Assembly: GCA_038203035.1 (NCBI GenBank)
Contig: JBBREI010000001.1
Coordinates: 45,013-109,012, forward strand
Direction: 5' to 3'
Source: Usitatibacter sp038203035
GTDB taxonomy: Bacteria; Pseudomonadota; Gammaproteobacteria; Burkholderiales; Usitatibacteraceae
DNA length: 64,000 nt
The first letter of the stretch is position 1; every line of letters begins with the position of its first letter. The position numbers and the translations under genes are program-made. This document shows, in pieces, positions 28,061 to 36,307 of this stretch. Under the pieces are notes generated by a model. The model was given only the letters and a program-made list of their open reading frames with translations. It was not told the origin of the DNA and made no database searches.

Positions 28061-28277
28061 TCGACCTGCAGGATATTCAGCATCCGCGGTGCTGCCTATC
28101 CCACCGCGCGCGAAGCGCCCCATGGCCGATGATGGAATCAGGTCGTGAGGTTCCTCCTCCCACGGCTTGCAGGGCGACGTGAGGCCAAGAGCATGCCGCC
28201 TTTCTTGATTCTCCCCGGCCCCCAGGCCGGGGAGACCTTTCTTTTCCCCCTGTAGCGCCGTGAGAGAATGACCGCCT
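28061..28277 (+). terminator. Intergenic region with intrinsic terminator after the CHASE2 gene
   Basis: A perfect 11-bp stem, TCTCCCCGGCC (28210-28220) and GGCCGGGGAGA (28225-28235), with a 4-nt loop is followed by CCTTTCTTTT. It ends the CHASE2 transcript upstream of glmS. The rest of the gap shows no recognisable gene and no readable remnant of a cyclase domain. Confidence 0.8.
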
Positions 28278-30107
28278 ATGTGCGGAATCGTCGGCGCCAT
28301 CGCCAGTCGCAACGTCGTACCCATCCTGACCGAGGGCCTGAAGCGCCTCGAATACCGCGGCTACGACTCCGCGGGCATCGCCGTGCTCAATGGCGGCATT
28401 CGCCGGGTTCGCCGGGTGGGCCGTGTCGCGGAGATGGAAAGCGCCGCGCGAGCCGAGAAGCTGGAAGGCATCGTCGGCATCGCCCACACGCGCTGGGCCA
28501 CCCACGGCGGCGTTACCGAACCCAATGCGCATCCCCATGTGTCCATGGAAGAGATCGCCGTGGTCCACAACGGCATCATCGAAAACCACGAGGAGCAGCG
28601 CGCCCGCCTGAAGGCGCTGGGTTACCCGTTCGAGTCGCAAACCGACACCGAGGTCATCGCGCACCTGGTGCACCACTACTACAAGGCGGGCGGCGGCCTC
28701 TTCGAAGCCACGCGCCTCGCGGTGGCCGACCTGCAGGGCGCCTACGCGATCGGCGTGGTGGCCCTGGCCGCCCCGGAAATCATCACCGGCGCGCGCATGG
28801 GCTGCCCGCTGGTTGTGGGCCTGGGCGAGGGTGAGAATTTCCTCGCCTCCGATTTCTCCGCGCTGATCTCCGAGACCCGGCGCGTGATGTACCTGGAAGA
28901 CGGCGACGTCGTTGCGCTGGAGCGCGGGGGCGTGCGCGTGGTCGACCGGGACGGCCGGGCGGTGGAGCGCGCGGTGCACCTGTCCGACCTGTCGGCCGAT
29001 GCGGTCGACCTCGGCCCCTACCGGCACTACATGCAGAAGGAGATCCACGAGCAGCCGCGCGCCGTCTCCGACACCATCGAGGGCGTGATCGACGGCGGCG
29101 TGGACGTCGAGGGCCTCTACGGAGCGGGCGCCCTCGCCACCTTCCGCGACATCGATTCGGTCCTGATCCTCGCCTCCGGCACCAGCTACTACGCGGGTCT
29201 TGTGGCGCGCTACTGGATCGAGGGCCTGACCCGCGTGCCCTGCAACGTGGAGCTGGGCCACGAATATCGCTACCGCGATTCCATCCCCAATCCGCGCCAG
29301 CTCGTGGTCACCATCTCGCAATCGGGCGAGACGCTCGACACGATGGAAGCCCTCAAGCGCGCCAGGCAGCTGGGACAGGCGCACACGCTTTCGATCTGCA
29401 ACGTGCGCGAAAGCGCCATACCACGCGCCTCCCGCTTCGCCTTCTATACCCGCGCGGGCGCGGAAATCGGTGTCGCCTCCACCAAGGCCTTCACCACGCA
29501 GCTTGCGGCGTTGTTCACGCTCACCCTCGCCATCGGCAAGGCGAAGGACCGCATCACGCCGCAGCTCGAGGCCGAGGCGATCGAACAGCTGCGATTCGTG
29601 CCGGGAAGCATCCAGCACGCGCTCAACCTCGAGCCGCAGATCCAGGCCTGGGCCGAGCGCTTCACGCTCCACGAACACGCACTTTTCCTCGGTCGCGGCA
29701 TCCACTACCCGGTGGCCCTCGAGGGGGCGCTCAAGCTCAAGGAGATCTCCTACATCCACGCCGAGGCCTACCCGGCCGGCGAGCTCAAGCACGGTCCGCT
29801 CGCCCTGGTGGATTCCTCGATGCCGGTGGTTGTGATCGCGCCCAACGACGCGCTGCTCGAGAAGGTGAAGTCGAACATGCAGGAAGTGCGCGCGCGCGGC
29901 GGCGAGCTCTACGTGTTCGCCGACCTCGACAGCCACTTTGCCGAAAGCGAAGGGGTGCACGTCATTCGCACCCCGCGCCACGCCGGTTGGTTATCACCGA
30001 TCGTGCACGCCATCCCGGTCCAGCTGCTCGCCTATCACACGGCGCTGAAGAGGGGCACCGACGTCGACAAGCCTCGCAACCTCGCGAAGGCTGTCACTGT
30101 CGAATAG
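28278..30107 (+). CDS. glmS: Glutamine--fructose-6-phosphate aminotransferase (isomerizing)
   Basis: First step of amino-sugar synthesis: fructose-6-phosphate plus glutamine gives glucosamine-6-phosphate. The 609-residue product begins MCGIVGAIA, exposing the catalytic Cys1 after Met removal, with the glutaminase motifs YRGYDSAG and HTRWATHG, two SIS domains (SGTSYYAG, SQSGETLDT) and the conserved C-terminus KPRNLAKAVTVE. ATG at 28278. Its product feeds GlmM and then GlmU, encoded 4 kb upstream. Confidence 0.97.
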   Translation: MCGIVGAIASRNVVPILTEGLKRLEYRGYDSAGIAVLNGGIRRVRRVGRVAEMESAARAEKLEGIVGIAHTRWATHGGVTEPNAHPHVSMEEIAVVHNGIIENHEEQRARLKALGYPFESQTDTEVIAHLVHHYYKAGGGLFEATRLAVADLQGAYAIGVVALAAPEIITGARMGCPLVVGLGEGENFLASDFSALISETRRVMYLEDGDVVALERGGVRVVDRDGRAVERAVHLSDLSADAVDLGPYRHYMQKEIHEQPRAVSDTIEGVIDGGVDVEGLYGAGALATFRDIDSVLILASGTSYYAGLVARYWIEGLTRVPCNVELGHEYRYRDSIPNPRQLVVTISQSGETLDTMEALKRARQLGQAHTLSICNVRESAIPRASRFAFYTRAGAEIGVASTKAFTTQLAALFTLTLAIGKAKDRITPQLEAEAIEQLRFVPGSIQHALNLEPQIQAWAERFTLHEHALFLGRGIHYPVALEGALKLKEISYIHAEAYPAGELKHGPLALVDSSMPVVVIAPNDALLEKVKSNMQEVRARGGELYVFADLDSHFAESEGVHVIRTPRHAGWLSPIVHAIPVQLLAYHTALKRGTDVDKPRNLAKAVTVE

Positions 30108-30136
30108 GTGACTGCCCGCATCGGGCGGGCCGGGCC

Positions 30137-30334
30137 TCAAAGCGGTTCGAGCCCGGGAAGATCGGTGGTTGGCGGCGGCGTCCCCGCGGCGTTCATCATC
30201 AGGCACCACCGCCTCGTCCGCGGCCATGGCGGCAGGCGCGCGGGCATCGTGTTGTTGTAGCGCAGGTAACAAGTGCCGCCGCACCCTTGCGCCGCCCACG
30301 GCGTTTCGGCGAGGGGCGGCATGCGGTCCTTCAT
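30137..30334 (-). CDS. Hypothetical 65-aa protein with strong ribosome-binding site
   Basis: Unrecognised small ORF in the otherwise empty 332-bp gap between glmS and the GlsB-type gene. ATG at 30332-30334 is preceded at ideal distance by GGAGGA, unusual for a chance ORF. The product is proline- and arginine-rich with three cysteines (GCGGTCYLRYNN, RRWCLMMN) and no signal peptide or membrane segment. It faces glmS tail to tail. No function can be assigned. Confidence 0.45.
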   Translation of the reverse strand: MKDRMPPLAETPWAAQGCGGTCYLRYNNTMPARLPPWPRTRRWCLMMNAAGTPPPTTDLPGLEPL

Positions 30335-30439
30335 TCAATCCTCCGGAGTCCTACGTTCGAATCGGAGCCCGCCAGCAGACCCATGGCCGGTTTTGGCCCA
30401 AATTGCAGGTGCTGACCTACACCCGCGAAAGGACCACAT

Positions 30440-30697
30440 ATGGGCATCATCTGGGCAATCATCATCGGCTTGATCGTTGGCATCGTCGCCAAGTTCCTCA
30501 TGCCCGGGCGTGATCCGGGCGGCTTCATCGTGACCGCCCTGCTGGGTATCGTCGGCGCCGTCGTCGCCACGTTCATCGGCCAGGCGATGGGGATCTACAC
30601 CGCCGGCCAAACCGCCGGGTTCATCGGTGCGGTGATCGGCGCCATCATCGTCCTCTTCATCTACAACCTCGCTCGGGGCCGCGGTCGCACAGCCTGA
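30440..30697 (+). CDS. GlsB/YeaQ/YmgE-family membrane protein
   Basis: Small stress-associated inner-membrane protein of 85 residues, made almost entirely of three hydrophobic helices (IIWAIIIGLIVGIVAKFLMPG, FIVTALLGIVGAVVATFIG, TAGFIGAVIGAIIVLFIYNLA). The PGRDPGG turn after the first helix is typical of the family. ATG at 30440 follows AAAGGA. It is monocistronic, with its own terminator. Its molecular role is unknown in any organism. Confidence 0.92.
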   Translation: MGIIWAIIIGLIVGIVAKFLMPGRDPGGFIVTALLGIVGAVVATFIGQAMGIYTAGQTAGFIGAVIGAIIVLFIYNLARGRGRTA

Positions 30698-30724
30698 TCG
30701 CGGGAAAACAGCAGTTCGCAAATG

Positions 30725-30750
30725 GGGCGCTTGCCGAAGGGCAAGCGCCC
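30725..30750 (+). terminator. Terminator after the GlsB-type gene
   Basis: GGGCGCTTGCC (30725-30735) and GGCAAGCGCCC (30740-30750) form a perfect 11-bp stem with a GAAG loop, followed by TTCTTC. It separates the gene from the convergent hydrolase gene ending at 30755. The opposite strand lacks a U-tract. Confidence 0.75.
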
Positions 30751-30754
30751 TTCT

Positions 30755-31822
30755 TCATGGTTTGGCTCCTCCTCCGGTTGGCAAGATGCTGCGGGTCTCT
30801 CCTACTTTCATCACGTCGAACATCCCGGGGGCAAGGCCCGCGGCGGCGCGCAGCCGCTCGAGCTCGCGCGGCGGCTCGTCCAGCGGCTCGTCGCTGAGTT
30901 TCTCGAACGTGCCCCAGTGCATCCCCACGGCGCGCGCCGCGCGCAGGTCCGCGCGCACCTGCAGCGCTTCGGGCACGTCGACGTGTTGCGCCTTCATGAA
31001 CCAGCGCGGCGCATAGGCGCCGATCGGGATCATGGCGAGGTCGAAAGGCCCCAGGCGCTCACCGATGTCGCGCGCGTCGCGTGAATAGCCGAGGTCGCCG
31101 GTGTGGATCAGCTTCAGGCCGCCGCCTTCGATCACCCACCCGCCCCACAGCGACTGGTTGGTGTCCCAAAAGGTCCGTTTGCTCCAGTGCTGAACCGGGA
31201 CCAGTGTGTAGCGAAGCGCCCCGGCTTCGCGTGTCTGCCACCAGTCGTATTCCTCGACGCGGGTGATGCCCTGGTCCACGAACCACGTCGCCAGGCCCAG
31301 CGGGACGAGGAAAAGCGGGCTGCCCGATGGCCGCGCCGCCAGGCGTTTGACCGTCGCCAGGTCGAGGTGGTCGTAGTGGTTGTGGGAGGTCAGCACCACG
31401 TCGATGCGGGGAAGCTCGTCGATCTCCAGCGGCAGCTCGACCACGCGCCGGGGCCCGGCGAAGGGGACTGGGGAGGCGTGTGGCGAGAACTGCGGGTCCA
31501 CCAGGATGTTCTGCCCGGCCACCTGCAGGAAGAACGCGGCATGGCCGATCCAGGTGATGGTTGGCCGCGACGTGTTCGCACGCAGGGCCGCGCCGTCGGT
31601 TTTCACCTGCGGGATTTTCCATCCGCCCGGTGGGGCCTCGGGCACGCCGTCGCGTATCTGCTCCCATTTCCACAGCCAGAAGCTCTGGTTCCCGTCGTGG
31701 GGATAGTTGTTGCGGAAACCCCCGGGGCCGTGATGGGGCGGGGGCCGGGCTTCGGCCAGGAAGCCGGCGAAGGGTCCGCAGAGGGTGCAGAACATGACGG
31801 CGGTGAGTCTTGATCGGTTCAT
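30755..31822 (-). CDS. Metallo-beta-lactamase-fold hydrolase, probably exported
   Basis: 355 residues with an N-terminal hydrophobic segment (LTAVMFCTLCGPFAGFLAEA) that looks like a signal peptide, then an MBL-fold domain. Metal-binding motifs are SHNHYDHLD, the later HTGDLGYS, and GMHWGTF. The sequence pattern (WIGHAAFFLQVAG, ILVDPQFSPHASPVPFAGPRR) resembles the UlaG/NAPE-PLD-like group, whose members cleave phosphodiester or lactone substrates; the substrate here is unknown. ATG at 31822. It is divergent from the HMG-CoA lyase gene across 51 bp. Confidence 0.85.
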   Translation of the reverse strand: MNRSRLTAVMFCTLCGPFAGFLAEARPPPHHGPGGFRNNYPHDGNQSFWLWKWEQIRDGVPEAPPGGWKIPQVKTDGAALRANTSRPTITWIGHAAFFLQVAGQNILVDPQFSPHASPVPFAGPRRVVELPLEIDELPRIDVVLTSHNHYDHLDLATVKRLAARPSGSPLFLVPLGLATWFVDQGITRVEEYDWWQTREAGALRYTLVPVQHWSKRTFWDTNQSLWGGWVIEGGGLKLIHTGDLGYSRDARDIGERLGPFDLAMIPIGAYAPRWFMKAQHVDVPEALQVRADLRAARAVGMHWGTFEKLSDEPLDEPPRELERLRAAAGLAPGMFDVMKVGETRSILPTGGGAKP

Positions 31823-31873
31823 CCGGAGCCGAGTCTACAATGTAAAATCGCCTGATCGACTCGCCGGAATCCC

Positions 31874-32809
31874 ATGCGTCTTTACGTGAACGACGTCGCC
31901 GTGCGCGACGGCTTCCAGATCGAAAAGGCCTTCGTGCCCACGGCGACGAAGGTCGAGCTCATCAACCAGCTTTCGCGCACCGGGTTGCACAAGATCGAGG
32001 TCACCTCCTTTGTTTCCCCCAAGGCGGTGCCCGCGCTCGCCGACGCCAACGAGGTGCTGGCGGGCATCGATCGCGTGCCGGGCGTCGTGTACGTGGCGCT
32101 GGTGCCCAACATCCGCGGCGTGCAGAACGCCGCCGCCACCGCGCGCAAGCCGGATGAGGTGAACGGCGTCGTCTCCGCGTCGGAAACCCACAACCGCGCC
32201 AACATCAACCGCACCCACGAGCAGTCGATCGCCGAGCTGCCCACGATGGTCAAGGTGGCGCACGAAGCGGGGATGAAAATCACCATGAGCCTGTCGACCA
32301 CCTTCGGCTGCCCGTTCGAGGGCCACGTGCACGAGGACGTCGTGCTGGATTTCGTCGGCCGCTTTCGCGAACTCGGCTTCGACGCCATCTCCTTCGGCGA
32401 CACCACCGGCATGGCCAACCCCCGCCAGGTGCGCGAGCTGACGGCGAAGGTGCTGGAGCGATTCCCGCCGCCCGACGATCGCTACTACACGCTGCACTTC
32501 CACAACACGCGCGGCATGGGCCTGGCCAATGTGGTGGCGGGCATCGAGGCCGGGGTGCGTTCCTTCGACGGTTCCGTCTCCGGGCTGGGCGGTTGTCCCT
32601 TCGCCCCCGGGGCCACGGGCAACATCTGCACCGAGGACATGGTGAACATGCTGGTGGACATGGGCTACGACACACGCATCGACCTGGCGAAGCTGCTCGC
32701 GGTCGCGCGCCGCATTCCCGCCGTCGTGGGTCACGATGTTCCCGGCCAGGTGATGAAATCCGGCCAGACCCTCGAGCTTCACGAGCCACCGAGGCACGCG
32801 CGCTCGTGA
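31874..32809 (+). CDS. mvaB: Hydroxymethylglutaryl-CoA lyase
   Basis: Cleaves HMG-CoA to acetyl-CoA and acetoacetate, the last step of leucine degradation. The 311-residue TIM barrel has the catalytic start VNDVAVRDGFQ, the metal-binding HFHNTRGMGLANV, and the signature SGLGGCPFAPGATGN with the active-site cysteine. ATG at 31874. The stop overlaps the next gene as GTGA, unusual because that gene encodes an outer-membrane-type protein. No other leucine-catabolism genes are nearby. Confidence 0.92.
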   Translation: MRLYVNDVAVRDGFQIEKAFVPTATKVELINQLSRTGLHKIEVTSFVSPKAVPALADANEVLAGIDRVPGVVYVALVPNIRGVQNAAATARKPDEVNGVVSASETHNRANINRTHEQSIAELPTMVKVAHEAGMKITMSLSTTFGCPFEGHVHEDVVLDFVGRFRELGFDAISFGDTTGMANPRQVRELTAKVLERFPPPDDRYYTLHFHNTRGMGLANVVAGIEAGVRSFDGSVSGLGGCPFAPGATGNICTEDMVNMLVDMGYDTRIDLAKLLAVARRIPAVVGHDVPGQVMKSGQTLELHEPPRHARS

Positions 32810-33519
32810 AGGCGCCCGCACGCTACTTCGCGCCACTTGCGCTTTCCGTGGCGCTGCCCGCCGCGGCCGCGGATTTCTCCAGCATCGACGAACTCGCACA
32901 GGGTGAATTCCGGGCGTTGTCGAAGGACCTCGGCGCGGCCTTCTCGTACAAAGGCGTCACGCCCGCCACGGCGCTGGGCCCGCTCGGCTTCGACGTGGGC
33001 CTCGAGGTGACCGATACGCGGATGGAAAACTCCTCGCTCTTCGCGCGCGCCGGGGCCGGTCGACAATCGCGGCTGGTCATCCCCAAGCTGCATGTGCACA
33101 AGGGGCTCGTCGGTGGCCTGGACGTGGGCGCTTTCGTGGCCGGCTCCACGGATATCGACGCACGCCTCTTCGGCGCGGACGTGCGCTACACACTCATCGA
33201 TGACGGGCTGGTGGCGCCGGCGGTTGCGCTGCGCGCATCGGGAACCAAGGCCACCGGCCTGGGCGATCTCAACGTCTCCACAGCCGCGCTGGATCTCATC
33301 GTGTCGAAGAGATTTACCGCCCTCACGCCATACGCGGGCGCGGGCACCGTGCGCATCCAGAGCTCGGCCGGTGGCACGGGCCTCGCCGAGGAGCGCATCA
33401 ACCAGGCGCGTGTATTCGGCGGCCTGAACTTCAACCTGCTGACGCTGAACCTGGCCCTCGAGGCCGAGAAGATGGGCGACAACGTATCGCTATCCGCCAA
33501 GCTGGGCTGGCGGTTCTGA
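32806..33519 (+). CDS. Predicted outer-membrane beta-barrel protein
   Basis: Unrecognised protein of 237 residues. GTG at 32806 overlaps the HMG-CoA lyase stop (GTGA). It has a signal peptide (YFAPLALSVALPAAAA|DF), then repeated amphipathic strands and a C-terminal aromatic (SAKLGWRF), the pattern of small outer-membrane barrels. No family motif was recognised. It is followed after 28 bp by the ABC importer genes in the same direction, so it may admit that importer's substrate through the outer membrane; this is inference from position. Confidence 0.7.
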   Translation: MKAPARYFAPLALSVALPAAAADFSSIDELAQGEFRALSKDLGAAFSYKGVTPATALGPLGFDVGLEVTDTRMENSSLFARAGAGRQSRLVIPKLHVHKGLVGGLDVGAFVAGSTDIDARLFGADVRYTLIDDGLVAPAVALRASGTKATGLGDLNVSTAALDLIVSKRFTALTPYAGAGTVRIQSSAGGTGLAEERINQARVFGGLNFNLLTLNLALEAEKMGDNVSLSAKLGWRF

Positions 33520-33547
33520 CAATCACCTGCACAACGAGGAGAGACAC

Positions 33548-34573
33548 ATGAAACGGATCATCGGGGCGCTCGCCGCCCTCGTAGCCGGGGTGGCCATCAC
33601 TACCGGTGCCGCAGCGCAGGCGCCAGAGAAGAAGAAGCTCACCATCGCGGTCGGGGGCAAGAGCCTCTTCTACTACCTGCCGCTCACGGTGGCCGAGCGC
33701 AAGGGCTACTTCAAGGAAGAGGGCCTCGAGGTCGAGATCCCCGATTTTGCCGGCGGCGCGCGCGCGCTCCAGGCCCTGGTGGGCGGCAGCGCCGACATGG
33801 TCTCCGGCGCCTACGAGCACACCATCAACATGGCCGCGAAGAAGCAGCCGATCAAGGCGGTGGTGCTGCAGGCGAAGTACAGCTCGATTGCGCTGGTGAT
33901 GTCGAAGGAGCGTGCAGCCAGATACAAGGGTCCCAGGGACCTCAAGGGCTGGAAGATCGGCGTGACCGCCCCGGGCTCCTCGACCAACATGTTCGTGAAC
34001 AACCTGCTTGCGAAAGACGGGCTCAAGCCGACCGACGTCGCGATCGTCGGCGTGGGCACCGGCGCGGGCGCCGTGGCCGCGATGGAGAAAGGCGAGATCG
34101 ATGCGATCTCCAACCTGGATCCGGTGCTTACGCAGCTGGAATCGACGGGCAAGTTCGTTGCGGTCGCCGACAGCCGCACCGAAAAAGGCATGAACGAGAT
34201 CTACGGCGGCGACTACCACGCCTCCGTGATCTACATCACCGACGAGTTCATCAAGAAGAACCCGAACACCGTCCAGGCGGTCGTCAACGCGATGGTGCGC
34301 GCCGACAAGTGGATCGCGAAGGCCACGCCGCAGGAGATCGTCGACGTCATGCCGGCCGAATACAAGGCCGGCAACCCGTCGCTCTACAAGGAGGCGCTGC
34401 TCAAGAACATGATCGGCTTCTCGGAAACCGGCGAGCTGTCGATGAAGGCGGCCGAAAACGTCTACAAGGTGCTGCGCCAGTTCGAGCCTTCGGTGATCGC
34501 CGCGGGCAAGATCGACCTCGCGTCGACCTTCGACAATTCGTACGTCAAGAAGGCCAACGCCAAATACAAATAG
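33548..34573 (+). CDS. ABC transporter substrate-binding protein (SsuA/THI5-like)
   Basis: Periplasmic binding protein of 341 residues with a Sec signal peptide (MKRIIGALAALVAGVAITTG, AAAQ|AP). The NMT1/THI5-like fold shows in KLTIAVGGKSLFYYLPLTVAE (ends only), LQALVGGSADMVSGAYEH and DLKGWKIGVTAPGSSTNMFV. This family binds sulfonates, taurine, nitrate or pyrimidines; the ligand cannot be read from sequence. ATG at 33548. It is the first gene of a binding protein-ATPase-permease operon. Confidence 0.9.
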   Translation: MKRIIGALAALVAGVAITTGAAAQAPEKKKLTIAVGGKSLFYYLPLTVAERKGYFKEEGLEVEIPDFAGGARALQALVGGSADMVSGAYEHTINMAAKKQPIKAVVLQAKYSSIALVMSKERAARYKGPRDLKGWKIGVTAPGSSTNMFVNNLLAKDGLKPTDVAIVGVGTGAGAVAAMEKGEIDAISNLDPVLTQLESTGKFVAVADSRTEKGMNEIYGGDYHASVIYITDEFIKKNPNTVQAVVNAMVRADKWIAKATPQEIVDVMPAEYKAGNPSLYKEALLKNMIGFSETGELSMKAAENVYKVLRQFEPSVIAAGKIDLASTFDNSYVKKANAKYK

Positions 34574-34596
34574 GGGAAAGTCTGCTCGTGGTGGAC

Positions 34597-34637
34597 AGCG
34601 GGAACCGTGTTGGAGCGGACTCCCGCCGCTCAACACG
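34597..34637 (+). repeat. Intergenic hairpin element, copy 2 (upstream of ABC ATPase)
   Basis: AGCGGGAAC is followed by CGTGTTG(G)AGCGG (34606-34618) pairing with CCGCTCAACACG (34626-34637), with the same single bulged G as copy 1 at 20170. Several stem pairs differ between copies but stay complementary. It ends 12 nt before the ATPase ATG. Outer bases CTGCTCGTG (34582-34590) and CACGAGCAG (34634-34642) could form a competing, longer pairing. Confidence 0.65.
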
Positions 34638-34639
34638 AG

Positions 34640-34729
34640 CAGGCACGACATGGCAGTCGCGGTCGAGAACGCGAACATCACGATCAGGCATGACATGACA
34701 GTTGCGGTCGAGTTCGCAAACATCACCTG
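34640..34729 (+). repeat. 45-bp tandem duplication of a translation start region
   Basis: Two adjacent 45-bp units (34640-34684 and 34685-34729) share the pattern CAGGCAyGACATG then rCAGTyGCGGTCGAG and CGC(A)AACATCAC. Each carries the same upstream sequence and an in-frame ATG (34650 and 34695). The divergence between units shows that the duplication is not recent. Confidence 0.85.
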
Positions 34730-35507
34730 CACCTTCGCCGGCCGCGGCGCAGCCGGCTCCTACACGGCCGTGAAGGACGTGAGCCTCGATATCGGCGAAG
34801 GCGAATTCGTCTCCATCGTGGGGCCCACCGGGTGCGGCAAGTCCACGTTGCTCAACGTGGCCGCGGGCCTGCTCCGGCCATCCTCCGGAAGCATCCGTAT
34901 CGCCGGGGAGCCCCTCGTGGGCATCAACCGCAGCGCCGGCTACATGTTCCAGGCGGAAGCGCTGATGCCCTGGCGCACCGCGCTCGCCAATGTCACCGCG
35001 GGCCTCGAACTGCGCGGCGTGGCGCGCGACGCTGCGCGCCGCAAGGGCGGGGAATGGCTGGAACGCGTGGGCCTGGCTGGATTCGGCGACCGCTATCCGC
35101 ACCAGCTCTCCGGCGGCATGCGCAAGCGCACGGCGCTGGCGCAGATGCTGATCCTCGATCCGCGGATCATGCTGATGGACGAGCCGTTTTCGGCGCTCGA
35201 CATCCAGACGCGCCAGATGATGGAGAACGAACTGCTCGAGCTCTGGAGCCAGGACCGCAAGAGCGTGATCTTCATCACCCACGACCTCGAGGAGGCGATT
35301 TCGCTTTCCGACCGCGTCGTGGTGCTGTCCGCGGGGCCGGCCACGCGGCCGATCGGCGAGTTCGTGATCGACCTGCCGCGTCCGCGCGACGTCTCCGAGA
35401 TCCGCCACACCGCGCGCTTCGTCGAGCTGCACGACCGGATCTGGCACTCGATGAAGGAAGAGGTGCTGAAGGGCTATAAGCAGACCCGCAACCGGGTGGC
35501 GTCCTGA
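34650..35507 (+). CDS. ABC transporter ATP-binding protein (SsuB/TauB-like)
   Basis: ATPase of the importer, 285 residues from ATG 34650 or 270 from ATG 34695. Motifs: Walker A GPTGCGKST, Q-loop MFQAEALMPWR, signature LSGGMRKR, Walker B ILMLMDEPF-type (IMLMDEPFSALD) and H-loop FITHDLEEA. The first 15 residues (MAVAVENANITIRHD) are a diverged copy of the next 15 (MTVAVEFANITCTFA), produced by the 45-bp duplication. Homologues normally begin close to the second copy, so 34695 may be the ancestral start. The stop overlaps the permease start (TGATG). Confidence 0.92.
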   Translation: MAVAVENANITIRHDMTVAVEFANITCTFAGRGAAGSYTAVKDVSLDIGEGEFVSIVGPTGCGKSTLLNVAAGLLRPSSGSIRIAGEPLVGINRSAGYMFQAEALMPWRTALANVTAGLELRGVARDAARRKGGEWLERVGLAGFGDRYPHQLSGGMRKRTALAQMLILDPRIMLMDEPFSALDIQTRQMMENELLELWSQDRKSVIFITHDLEEAISLSDRVVVLSAGPATRPIGEFVIDLPRPRDVSEIRHTARFVELHDRIWHSMKEEVLKGYKQTRNRVAS

Positions 35508-36307
35508 TGCGTTTCCTGCGCCTTTGGCAGGCCCTCATCCTGTTCGGGATCTTTGCGCTCTGGCAGCTGCTGTCGAGCCCGGATATCCTGCCGCCCGTCG
35601 TCTGGGACAACCCGCACCGGGCGGCATTTTTCTTCGGCGAGCCGGTGAAGATGTTCAAGGTGATCTGGGTCTGGTTCAGCGAGGGCGCCATCTACCAGCA
35701 CCTGTGGGTCACGCTGCAGGAAACCGCGCTCGCCTTCGTGATCGGATCGGTGCTGGGTCTCGCCGTCGGGCTCTGGCTGGGACTCTCGCCCATGGCCTCG
35801 GCGCTGTTCGATCCCTACATCACCGCCATGAATGCGATGCCGCGCGTCGTCCTGGCGCCCATCTTCATGGTCTGGTTCGGCCTGGGCATCTGGTCGAAGG
35901 TGGCGCTCGGCGTGACGCTGGTGTTTTTCATCGTATTCTTCAACGTCTACCAGGGCGTGAAGGAAGTCAGCCCCGTGGTGCTCAACAACGTGGTCATGCT
36001 CGGCGCCAATCGCCGCCAGTTGCTCAGGTATGTCTACCTGCCTTCAGCGACGTCGTGGGTATTCTCCAGCCTGCACACCGCCGTCGGCATGGCGTTTGTC
36101 GGCGCGGTGGTGGGTGAATACCTCGGCTCCGCGCGCGGCGTGGGCTACCTCATCCAGCAGGCCGAGGGCGCTTTCGACATCAACACCGTCTTCGCAGGCA
36201 TCCTGGTGCTCACGGCTTTTGCGCTGGTGCTAGATTTCGTGGTGACCGGCGCGGAAAGACGGCTGCTGGTGTGGCGGCCCACGCAAAGTGAAACGGAGAG
36301 GTTATGA
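35507..36307 (+). CDS. ABC transporter permease (SsuC/TauC-like)
   Basis: Inner-membrane channel subunit of 266 residues with about six transmembrane helices. The EAA loop that docks with the ATPase is visible as GANRRQLLRYVYLPSA, and the conserved GAVVGEYLGSARGVGYLI follows. ATG at 35507 overlaps the ATPase stop. The TGA overlaps a further ATG (ATGA) that starts the micro-ORF at 36304. Confidence 0.92.
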   Translation: MRFLRLWQALILFGIFALWQLLSSPDILPPVVWDNPHRAAFFFGEPVKMFKVIWVWFSEGAIYQHLWVTLQETALAFVIGSVLGLAVGLWLGLSPMASALFDPYITAMNAMPRVVLAPIFMVWFGLGIWSKVALGVTLVFFIVFFNVYQGVKEVSPVVLNNVVMLGANRRQLLRYVYLPSATSWVFSSLHTAVGMAFVGAVVGEYLGSARGVGYLIQQAEGAFDINTVFAGILVLTAFALVLDFVVTGAERRLLVWRPTQSETERL

